From Serripes groenlandicus (taxonomy: Eukaryota > Mollusca > Bivalvia > Cardiida > Cardiidae): a stretch of DNA of 64,000 nucleotides. The position numbers and the translations under genes were made by a program. Positions 12,478-20,970 of this stretch are shown one piece after another. Numbering within the stretch: position 1 is the first letter of the stretch; every line of letters begins with the position of its first letter. The DNA is taken from contig JASEVX010000001.1 of assembly GCA_031761405.1 (NCBI GenBank), positions 29,668,889-29,732,888 on the forward strand, in the 5' to 3' direction. The notes beneath the pieces were generated by a model. It made no database searches, was not told the DNA's origin, and saw only the letters and a list, made by a program, of their open reading frames with translations.

Positions 12478-12535
12478 AGCTGTGTGAAGTTAGCTAAACA
12501 TACGACATTCGACATTCGACATTCAAAAGTTGGAA
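12478..12535 (+). repeat. Left terminal inverted repeat of the foldback element
   Basis: Begins AGCTGTGTGAAGTTAGCTAA, then three CGACATT heptamers and CAAAAGTTGG. It pairs with 18920-18975 with one mismatch (CAAAAG against the complement of CTTCTG). Confidence 0.8.
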
Positions 12536-12766
12536 AAAAAACCGAATGTCGTGCTGGCACGACATTCGACATTCGACATTCAAAAGTTGAAAAAAAAAAA
12601 TCGAATGTCGTGCTGGCTCGACATTCGACATTCGACATTCAAAAATAAAACTTCAAAAAATCGAATGTCGTGCTGGCACGACATTCGACATTCAAAAGTT
12701 GAAAAAAACCCGAATGTCGTGCTGGCACGACATACGACATTCGACATTCAAAAATTAAAAAAAAAT
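12503..12766 (+). repeat. Module A array (hairpin units), first left block
   Basis: Units of about 58-60 bp: two or three CGACATT heptamers, CAAAAGTTG, a short A-run, then the 11-base arm GAATGTCGTGC, a central TG, and the complementary arm. Four units. All left-half units have TG at the hairpin centre, all right-half units CA, confirming that the array is inverted across the element. Confidence 0.85.
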
Positions 12767-13050
12767 CTCAACGGAGTGGAACAACGGCCTTAAGGCAGAT
12801 TTCTACCCGAGTCTGCCGCGTGTATTACGGGGAGCTCTTGGGCCGATAGCCCTTGTCACGGGAGTCGAAAAAAAATTCACAATGGAGTGGAACACTTTTA
12901 TTTTTTTCTTACGAGCGTGGAACAACGGCATTAAGGCGGATTTCTACTCGAGTCTGCTGCGTGTATTACGGGGAGCATTTGGGCCTACAAGCCCTTGTCA
13001 CGGTAGTCTAAGAAAAAAAATCACAATGGAGTGGAACACTTTTATTTTTA
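12767..13050 (+). repeat. Module B, left half
   Basis: B units are about 170 bp and contain GGAGTGGAACAACGGCCTTA, GATTTCTACCCGAGTCTGC, GTGTATTACGGGGAGC, AAGCCCTTGTCACGG and CACAATGGAGTGGAACACTT followed by a T-rich run. One and a half units here; others at 13490-13850, 14380-14530 and 14996-15310. Confidence 0.75.
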
Positions 13051-13290
13051 TTACAGGTCCTGCAGTCTACCCGCGCTTACGGCGAAGTGCAGAGCTTTGT
13101 TTTACGCTAGCACTCCGCTGCTTGTAGGGGAAATGTGCGCCGGTGACGCATATGATATACGGCCGGTCCCGCAGTCTAGCCGCGCTTAAGGCGAAGTGCT
13201 GAGCCTTGATTTAGGCGAGCAATCGGCTGCTAGTAGGGGAAATGTGAGCCCGGGTCGCATACGCTATAAGGCAGGCCCTGCAGTCTATAT
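13051..13290 (+). repeat. Module C, left half
   Basis: Two C units of about 110 bp sharing CCGCAGTCTACCCGCGCTTA, CGGCGAAGTGC, GCTGCTAGTAGGGGAAATGT and a GCATA...TATA junction. GC-richer than the flanks. Further pairs lie at 13850-14135 and 14530-14742. Confidence 0.75.
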
Positions 13291-13490
13291 TCGACATTCA
13301 AAAGTTGAAAAAAAAAACGAATGTCGTGCTGGCACGACATTCGACATTCGACATTCAAAAAATAAAACTTCAAAAAATTGAATGTCGTGCTAGCACGACA
13401 TTCGACATTCGACATTCAAAAGTCGGAAAAAAAAACGAATGTCGTGCTGGCACGACATTCGACATTCGACATTCAAAAGTTGAAAAAAGA
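13290..13490 (+). repeat. Module A array, second left block
   Basis: Three hairpin units with CGACATT heptamers. One unit carries the alternative spacer AATAAAACTTCAAAAAATTG also present in blocks 1 and 4, which shows block-level duplication rather than independent growth. Confidence 0.8.
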
Positions 13491-14129
13491 TCTCACGGGA
13501 GTGGAACAACGGCCTTAAGGCGGATTTCTACCCGAGTCTGCCGCGTGTATTACGGGGAGCACTTAGGCCTACAAGCCCTTGTCACGGGAGTCGAACAAAA
13601 AAAAATCACAATGGAGTGGAACACTTTTTTTTTTTTCTTACGGGCGTGGAACAATGGCCTTAAGGCGGATTTCTACTCGAGTCTGCTTCGTGTATTACGG
13701 GGAGCACTTGGGCCTACAAGCCCTTGGTAGTCGAAAAAAAAAAAAAATCACAATGGAGTGGAACACTTTTTTGTTTTTGTTTCGGGCGTGGAACAACAGC
13801 CTTAAGGCGGATTTCTACCGGAGTCTGCTGCGTGTTTTACGGGGAGGACTCTGCTGCTAGTCGGGGAAATGTAAGCCGGGGCCGCATACTCTTTAAGGCA
13901 GGTCTCGCAGTCTACCCGCGCTTACGGCGAAGTGCTGAGCTTTGTTTTACGCTAGCACTCCGCTGCTAGTAGGGGAAATGTGCGCCGGTGCCGCACATGA
14001 TATACGGCCGGTCCCGCAGTCTAGCCGCGATTAAGGCGAAGTGCTGAGCCTTGATTTAGGCGAGCAATCAGCTGCTAGTAGGGGAAAGGTGAGCCGGGGT
14101 CGCATACGCTATAAGGCAGGCCCTGCAGT

Positions 14130-14385
14130 CTACATTCGACATTGGAAATTCAAAAACGAATGTCGTGCTGGCACGACATACGACATTCGACATTCAAAAG
14201 TTGAAAACAAAACCGAATGTCGTGCTGGCACGACATTCGACATTCGACATTCAAAAGTTGGAAAAAAAAAACGAATGTCGTGCTGGCACGACATACGACA
14301 TTCGACATTCAAAAGTTGGAAAAAACACGAATGTCGTGATGGCACGACATTCGACATTCGACATTCAAAAATTAAAAAAAAATTC
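14130..14385 (+). repeat. Module A array, third left block
   Basis: Four hairpin units. The block begins at CTACATTCGACATTGGAAATTCAAAAACG, whose reverse complement occurs at 17694-17722, tying this junction to its right-half partner. Confidence 0.8.
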
Positions 14386-14741
14386 AACGTAGTGGAACAA
14401 CGGCCTTTAAAGCTGATTTCTACCCGAGTCTGCCGCGTGTATTACGGGGAGCACTTTGGCCGATAGCCCTTGTCACGGGAGTCGAAAAGAAAATCACAAT
14501 GGAGTGGAACACTTTTATTTTTATTACAGGTCCCGCAGTCTACCCGCGCTTACGGCGAAGTGCAGAGCTTTGTTTTACGCTAGCACTCCGCTGCTAGTAG
14601 GGGAAATGTGCGCCGGTGCCGCATATGATATACGGCCGGTCCCGCAGTCTAGCCGCGCTTAAGGCGAAGTGCTGAGCCTTGATTTAGGCGAGCAATCGGC
14701 TGTTAGTAGGGGAAATATGAGCCCGGGTCGCATTCGCTATT

Positions 14742-14995
14742 CGACATTCAAAAACTTTAATAAATCGAATGTCGTGCTGGCACGACATACGACATTCGAC
14801 ATTCAAAAGTTTGAAAAAAAAACGAATGTCGTGCTGGCACGACATTCGACATTCGACATTCAAAAAATAAAACTTCAAAAAATTGAATGTCGTGCTGGCA
14901 CGACATTCGACATTCTACATTCAAAAGTTGGAAAAAAAAAACGAATGTCGTGCTGGCACGACATTCGACATTCGACATTCAAAAGTTGAAAAAAG
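14742..14995 (+). repeat. Module A array, fourth left block
   Basis: Four hairpin units including the AATAAAACTTCAAAAAATTG variant. It is followed by GATCTCACGGGAGTGGAAC as in block 2, and the reverse complement of that junction is at 16718-16740. Confidence 0.8.
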
Positions 14996-15309
14996 ATCTC
15001 ACGGGAGTGGAACAACGGCCTTAAGGCGGATTTCTACCCGAGTCTGCCGCGTGTATTACGGGGAGCACTTGGGCCTACAAGCCCTTGTCACGGGAATCGA
15101 ACAAAAAATAAATCACAATGGAGTGGAACACTTTTATTTTTGTTCTTACGAGCGTTGAACAACGGCCTTACGGCGGATTTCTACTCGAGTCTTCTGCGTG
15201 TATTACGGGGAGCACAAGCCCTTATCACGGGAGTCGAAAAAAACAAAAACACAATGGAGTGGAACACTTTTATTTTTTTTCTTACGGGCGTGGAACAACG
15301 GCCTTATTT

Positions 15310-15845
15310 GCTACAAGGCAGTCCCGCCGTTAGAACTTGCGCTGACAGTAAAGTGCTCTTCTTGTCTCAAAGCAGCACTCTGCATATGGCTGGGGAAATG
15401 TGCGCTGGGGCCGAATTTGCAATAAGGCAGTCCTGCCGATGAATCCAGCGCTGAAGGCGAAGTCCTCGCCTTGTTTTAGAGGCGTATGGCCGAGGAAATG
15501 TGCGCTGAGGCCGAATTTGCTATAAGGAAGTCCTGCTGTTTACCCACGCTGACGGCGAAATCCTCGCCTTGTTTCCAGACAGCACTCTGCGTATGCCTCG
15601 GGAAATGTGCGCCGGGGCCGAATTTGCTACAAGGCAGTCCCGCCGTTAGAATCCGCGCTGACGGCGAAGTGCTCCCCTTGTTCCAAGGCAGCACTCCGCA
15701 TATGACTGGGGAAATGTGCGCTGGGCCCTGATTTGCTACAAGGCAGTCCCGCCGTTAGAACCCGCGCTGCCGGCGAAGTGCTCTCCTAGTTTCAAGGCAG
15801 CACTCCGCATATTGCTGGGAAAATGTGCGTTGGGGCCTGATTTGC
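15310..15845 (+). repeat. Central D array of the foldback element
   Basis: Four to five units of about 115 bp with TTTGCTACAAGGCAGTCCCG, CCGTTAGAA, CGCGCTGACGGCGAAGTGCT and GGGGAAATGTGCGC. The unit aligns with module C as a diverged relative. It has no inverted partner, so it would be the loop of the foldback. The axis lies just after it, near 15845. Confidence 0.7.
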
Positions 15846-16735
15846 CGTATAGCATATGCGGCCCAGGCGCACATTTCCCCTACTAGCAGCGGAGTGCTAG
15901 CTTAAAAGAAAGTTCAGCACTTCGCCGTAAGCGCGCGTTGACTGCGGGACCTGCCTTATAGCGTATTCGGCCCCGGCTCACATTTCCCCTACTAGCAGCC
16001 GAGTGCTCGCATAAATCATGGCTCAGCACTTTGCCGTAATCGCGGGTAGACTGCGGGACCGGCCGTATATCATATGCTGCACCAGCGCACATTTTCCCTA
16101 CTAGCAGCGGAGTGCTAGCGTAAAACAAAGCTCAGCACTTCGCCGTAAGCACGGTTAGACTGCGGGACCTGCCTTAACGAGTATGCGGCCCCGGCTTACA
16201 TTTCCCCAACTAGCAGCAGAGTGCTCCCCGTAATACACGCAGCAGACTCGGGTAGAAATCCGCCTTAAAGCTGTTGTTCCACGCCCGTAAGAAAAAAAAT
16301 AAAAGTGTTCCACTCCATTGTGATTTGTTTTTTGTTCAACTGCCGTGACAAGGGCTTGTAGGCCCAAGTGCTCCCCGTAATACACGCAGCAGACTCGAGT
16401 AGAAATCCGCCTTAAGGCCGTTGTTCCACGCCCGTAAGAAAAAAAAAAGTGTTCCACTCCATTGTGATTTTTTTTTCGACTGTCGTGACAAGGGTTTGTA
16501 GGCCCAAGTGCTCCCCGTAATACACGCAGCAGACTCGGGTAGAAATCCGCCTTAGGCCGTTGTTCCACGCCCGTAAGAAAAAAAAAAAAAAGTGTTCCAC
16601 TCCATTGTGATTTATTTTTTGTTCGACTCCCCTGACAAGGGCTTGTAGGCCCAAGTGCTCCCCGTAATACACGCGGCAGACTCGGGTAGAAATCCGCCTT
16701 AAGGCCGTTGTTCCACTCCCGTGAGATCTTTTTTC
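15846..16735 (-). repeat. Reversed C and B modules, inner right arm
   Basis: The complement of modules C (15846-16210) and B (16210-16735, three units) follows the axis. B units end with the complement of CACAATGGAGTGGAACACTT and the T-run. Long minus-strand frames (16155-16568, 16412-16834) are translations of the same repeats that give plus-strand frames in the left arm. Confidence 0.75.
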
Positions 16736-16866
16736 AACTTTTGAATGTCGAATGTCGAATGTCGTGCCAGCACGACATTCGATTTGTTGAAGTTTTATTT
16801 TTTGAATGTCGAATGTCGAATGTCGTGCCAGCACGACATTCGTTTTTGTTCCAACTTTTGAATGTC
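16735..16866 (-). repeat. Module A array, inner right block (reversed)
   Basis: Two hairpin units with CA at the centre. The block stops at CTTTTGAATGTCATGAC, where the E array begins. Confidence 0.75.
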
Positions 16867-17616
16867 ATGACTATAAGGCCTCTAGTACCGAGTGCTCCCT
16901 TGAATTACGCGGTAAACTCGGGTAGAAATTCGACTTACGGCCCTAGTAGCTGTCCCGTGAAAAAAAAAAAAAAAGTGTTCCACTCCATTGTGAAATGTTC
17001 AGGCTTCGACTTCCTTGATTAAGGCCTCTAGTACCGAGTGCTCCCTTTAAATTACGCGGCAAATTCGGGTAGAAATTCGACTTCCTTGATTATGGCCTCT
17101 AGTACCGAGTGCTCCCTTGAATTACGCGGTAAACTCGGGTAGAAATTCGACTTACGGCCCTAGTAGCTGTCCCGTGAAAAAAAAAAAAAAAGTGTTCCAC
17201 TCCATTGTGAAATGTTCGGGCTTCCACTGCCTTGATTAAGGCCTCTAGTACCGAGTGCTCCCTTTAAATTATGCGGTAAATTCGGGTAGAAATTCGACTT
17301 ACGGCCCTGGTAGCTGTCCCGTGAAAAAAAAAAAAAAAAGTGTTCCACTCCATTGTGAAATGTTCGGGCTTCGACTGCCTTGACTATGGCCTCTAGTACC
17401 GAGTGCTCCCTTGAATTACGCGGTAAACTCGGGTAGAAATTCGACTTACGGCCCTAGTAGCTGTCCCGTGAAAAAAAAAAAAAAAAGTGTTCCACTCCAT
17501 TGTGAAATGTTCTGGCTTCGACTGCCTTGACTATGGCCTCTAGGACCGAGTGCTCCCGTTAAATTATGCGGTAAATTGGGGTAGAAATTCGACTTACGGA
17601 CCTGGTAGCTGTCCCG
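16867..17616 (-). repeat. E array, right-arm-specific tandem of diverged B units
   Basis: Four to five units of about 175 bp: GGCCTCTAGTACCGAGTGCTC, GAATTACGCGGTAAACTCGG, TAGAAATTCGACTTACGG, GTAGCTGTCCCGTG, a 14-17 base A-run, then AGTGTTCCACTCCATTGTGA. The last motif is the complement of the B-module core, so E is a diverged B. There is no counterpart in the left arm, which makes the element asymmetric. Confidence 0.75.
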
Positions 17617-18510
17617 TGCCAGCACGACATTCGATATTTTAAAGTTTTAATATTTGAATGTCGTATGTCGAATGTCGTGCCAGCACGACATTCGTTTTTG
17701 AATTTCCAATGTCGAATGTAGACTGCAGGGCCTGCCTTATAGCGTATGCGACCCGGGCTCACATTTCCCCTACTAGCAGCCGATTGCTCGCCTAAATCAA
17801 GGCTCAGCACTTCGCCTTAAGCGCGGCTAGACTGCGGGACCGGCCGTATATCATATGCGGCACCGGCGCACATTTCCCCTACTAGCAGCGGAGTGCTAGC
17901 GTAAAACAAAGCTCTGTATTTTGCCGTAAGCGCGGGTAGACTGCGGGACCTGCCTTAAAGAGTATGCGGCCCCGGCTTACATTTCCCCGACTAGCAGCAG
18001 AGTGCTCCCCGTAAAACACGCAGCAGACTCCGGTAGAAATCCGCCTTAAGGCACGCCCGAAACAAAAACAAAAAAGTGTTCCACTCCATTGTGATTTTTT
18101 TTTTGTTCGACTGCCGTGACAAGGGCTTGTAGGCCCAAGTGCTCCCCGTAATACACGCAGCAGACTCGAGTAGGAATCCGCCTTAAGGCCGTTGTTCCAC
18201 GCCCGTAAGAAAAAAAATAAAAGTGTTCCACTCCATTGTGATCTTTTTTTTTTTGTTCGACTGCCGTGACAAGGGTTTGTAGGCCCAAGTGCTCCACGTA
18301 ATACACGCAGCAGACTCGAGTAGAAATCCGCCTTGAGGCCGTTGTTCCACGCCCGTAAGAAAAAAAAAAAAGTGTTCCACTCCATTGTGATTTTTTTTTG
18401 TTCGACTCCCGTGACAAGGGCTTGTAGGCCTAAGTGTTCCCCGTAATACACGCGGCAGACTCGGGTGAAATCCGCCTTAAGGCCGTTGTTGCACTCCCTT
18501 GAGATTTTTT
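17617..18510 (-). repeat. Reversed A, C and B modules, middle right arm
   Basis: A short A block (17617-17722, two hairpins) is followed by reversed C (17722-18000) and reversed B units (18000-18510). The C junction GTAGACTGCAGGGCCTGCCTTA is the complement of that at 14110-14132. Confidence 0.75.
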
Positions 18511-18955
18511 TTCAACTTTTGAATGTCGAATGTCGAATGTCGTGCCAGCACGACATTCGTTTTTTTTTCCGACTTTTGAATGTCGAATGTCGAATGTCGT
18601 GCCAGCACGACATTCTTTTTTTTTTTTTTAACTTTTGAATGTCGAATGTCGAATGTCGTGCCAGCACGACATTCGTTTTTTTTTTTTTAACTTTTGAATG
18701 TCGAATGTCGAATGTCGTGCCAGCACGACATTCGTTTTTTTTTCCAACTTTTGAATGTCGAATGTCGAATGTCGTGCCAGCACGACATTCAATTTTTTGA
18801 AGTTTTATTTTTTGAATGTCGAATGTCGAATGTCGTGCCGGCACGACATTCGTTTTTTTTTTTTCAACTTTTGTATGACGAATGTCGAATGTCGTGCCAG
18901 CACGACATTCGTTTTTTTTCCAACTTCTGAATGTCGAATGTCGAATGTCGTATGT
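18511..18955 (-). repeat. Module A array, outer right block (reversed)
   Basis: Seven hairpin units with poly-T spacers and heptamers AATGTCG, the longest A block in the element. It ends in the right terminal inverted repeat. The open frames on both strands (18512-18844, 18694-19062) are repeat translations. Confidence 0.85.
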
Positions 18956-18975
18956 TTAGCTAACTTCACACAGCT
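18920..18975 (-). repeat. Right terminal inverted repeat of the foldback element
   Basis: CCAACTTCTGAATGTCGAATG... through TTAGCTAACTTCACACAGCT, the reverse complement of 12478-12535. Similarity stops sharply on both outer sides (AACC at left, ACGTG at right). Confidence 0.8.
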
Positions 18976-19689
18976 ACGTGAAACTTCGTTTTTCGTAGGA
19001 GCGTGTTTGCGTCTACGATAGAGGGTTCGCTTTATTTCGGCCTCTGTTGTGAGTCGTAACAATTTAGTTCCTGGGAGTTAGATTCATCTGGTGCATTTTA
19101 TTCTGCTCAGCTCATTTAAATTGTGTTCCGACCTATTGCTTGGTATAGATACTGTTCACCAGCAAGCTCTATGGTCGAATACAGTTGGAAGCATGGCGGT
19201 AAAGGGAGGGCATGTTTGCATTATTGATAGTTCTCCCATTCCCGCCATACTATCCATCATAATGTAAAACAAATGTCCAGCTATCTCTATAAAAGAAATA
19301 ATCGGATACACATAATGTCACTAATCAGTATTATAATATTGACTTATGATTGCCTGCATTTTTTTTCTGGCAATCGACTTGTATATAAAATTAAATGATG
19401 CATCATTGTTTCTCTCATTTTCCCAATCTCTCTCTCGTTCTCATTTTCTTTTTTACCTTTCTTTGTATTTGTTTGTTTTTGTAATAATTAATTTGTGATC
19501 TGTTTGTATTACTTGTATAATCTTCAAATATGGAGGAAATAAAGATAATGATAATACTTTACCACATGAAGATTCATCTGCATCAGAAAACTTTTAAAAC
19601 AATACGTTAATTTTATACGGGAAAACAAAAAGAACATATCGGTTAATCGGAACTCATCGGCTAAACTCGTAAACTTACGAAGTGCTCCG
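18976..19689. other. Noncoding DNA between foldback element and 5' exon 2
   Basis: AT-rich sequence without a supportable gene. Near 19430 a TCTCTC/TTCTC run and AATAATTAATTTG are seen. The stretch TAAACTCGTAAACTTACG at 19663 resembles TAAACCCGTAAACTACAG upstream of exon 4 (57716), so unit 2 probably begins here. Confidence 0.4.
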
Positions 19690-19809
19690 ATTTGTCCCGT
19701 GTATTGTTCCCGTGAGTTAACGAAAGAGGAAGTTTATAACCTGTATACTTTACTGTTTACAGATAACTCAACGTTTGTTATTTATTGGATGTAATAACAG
19801 ATTGATAAG
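19690..19809 (+). other. Predicted noncoding 5' exon of gene 2
   Basis: CGAAAGAGGAAGTTTATAAC and GTTTGTTATTTATTGGATGTAATAACAGATTGATAAG align by eye with the segments ending at 43830 and 58109. It ends in AAG/GTAAGC, with GT at 19810-19811. The predicted intron to the acceptor at 28713 would be 8.9 kb and contains the assembly gap and three large repeat arrays. The exon start is not determined. Confidence 0.45.
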
Positions 19810-19834
19810 GTAAGCACAGATTTTAAGATTTAAC

Positions 19835-20034
19835 NNNNNNNNNNNNNNNNNNNNNNNNNNNNNNNNNNNNNNNNNNNNNNNNNNNNNNNNNNNNNNNNNN
19901 NNNNNNNNNNNNNNNNNNNNNNNNNNNNNNNNNNNNNNNNNNNNNNNNNNNNNNNNNNNNNNNNNNNNNNNNNNNNNNNNNNNNNNNNNNNNNNNNNNNN
20001 NNNNNNNNNNNNNNNNNNNNNNNNNNNNNNNNNN
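19835..20034. other. Assembly gap (200 N)
   Basis: Exactly 200 N, the usual placeholder for a gap of unknown size. It abuts a GA/GACA microsatellite and begins 25 bases after the predicted donor of exon 2. The true length of the intron is therefore unknown. Confidence 0.99.
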
Positions 20035-20191
20035 AGAGAGAGAGAGAGAGAGAGACAGAGAGAGACAGATACAGAGACAGAGACAGAGACAGAGAGACAG
20101 AGAGAGACAGAGAGAAACAGAGAGAGACAGAGCGAGACAGACAGACAGAGAGACAGAGAGAGACAGAGAGAGACAGAGAGAGACATACATA

Positions 20192-20241
<50 letters not shown>

Positions 20242-20306
20242 GACAGATACAGAGACAGAGACAGAGACAGAGAGACAGAGAGAGACAGAGAGAAACAGAG
20301 AGAGAC

Positions 20307-20337
<31 letters not shown>

Positions 20338-20495
20338 TACAGACAGACAGACATATATAACGAGAGCAGCGAGACAGAGAGACAGAGACAGAGAGACAGA
20401 GACAGAGAGACAGAGAGACAGAGAGACAGGCTGAGAGACAGACAGAGAGACAGAGAGACAGAGAGAAAGAGAGAAGGGAGAGACATAGAGAGAAA
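20035..20495. repeat. GA/GACA compound microsatellite
   Basis: AGAG, GACAGAGA and GACAGACA runs with a duplicated sub-block (ACAGATACAGAGACAGAGAC at 20066 and again near 20244). Serine/leucine-rich minus-strand frames here are artefacts of the repeat. Confidence 0.95.
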
Positions 20496-20670
20496 GTTAA
20501 AATGCATTTCGTACATGCTTGTTAGTTTAAAACATCATTTTGTTCTTTTAAGAAGACAGCATATTGACAAAAGGTTGAGCAATCGGCCATGTGAATAAAA
20601 GACGAATAAAAGCGATAGGAGTGTCAAAATGATATTTAGATTCTTTCAACGTGTTTACTATTACATTTTG

Positions 20671-20970
20671 ATTGATTCATTGATTGAGGTTTAACGCAAT
20701 TTTCAACAGTTTTTCAGTCAGATCATGGCGGCCAGTTCAACTACTCATGTGTCTCCTAGCTTTCTCACACCAGTACTCCACACAACATACATTCCAAGCA
20801 ACTGGCTGCTTTTACACATAGACTGTTAGCCCATTGGTGAAAGACGAATACTGCTTGTCACAGTGACTTTTGTCAAACATCGGAAATAATGTTGGCCGAG
20901 CTAGGATTCGAACTCACTACCGCTGGAGTGACAGCCCGCGTCGCTACCTACTGAGTTACCAAGGCTCGGC
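20671..20970 (-). mobile_element. tRNA-derived SINE, nearly complete
   Basis: On the minus strand the head has an A box GTAACTCAGTAGGTAGCGAC and a B box GAGTTCGAATCC. The body is TTTGACAAAAGTCACTGTGACAAG and ATTCGTCTTTCACC, and the 3' end is GCGTTAAACCTCAATCAATG. Body and head match the SINE at 44631-44830. The final ATTGATTCATTGATTGAGG resembles the CAATCAATCA tails of the 67-bp array at 31195. Confidence 0.75.

Larger units (their letters stand above)
12478..18975. mobile_element. 6.5-kb foldback (modular palindrome) element
   Basis: The left end AGCTGTGTGAAGTTAGCTAA, followed by CATACGACATTCGAC, is matched by its exact reverse complement at the right end, 18920-18975. Inside, three module types alternate in the left half (A about 58 bp units, B about 170 bp, C about 110 bp; order A-B-C-A-B-C-A-B-C-A-B). 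Then comes a central D block, and the same modules run reversed in the right half (C-B-A-E-A-C-B-A reading left to right). The switch of orientation is near 15845. Long inverted arms made of tandem repeats are the hallmark of foldback transposons. No transposase is visible; all open frames are repeat translations. A target-site duplication could not be established because the terminal AGCT is itself palindromic. Confidence 0.7.

Noticed and set aside
12478..12481. AGCT as a 4-bp target-site duplication of the foldback element
   Set aside because: AGCT is its own reverse complement, so it is expected at both ends if it simply belongs to the inverted terminus. Flanks beyond it do not match.
12399..19062. 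Numerous overlapping reading frames with ECRAGTTFDIRHSK, MEWNTF or RISTRVC motifs on both strands
   Set aside because: They are translations of repeat modules A, B and C of the foldback element, appear in several frames at once, and mirror each other across the axis. Not genes.
19768..20516. Long Leu/Ser/Cys-rich frames, minus strand
   Set aside because: Translations of GA/GACA microsatellite and of the N gap.
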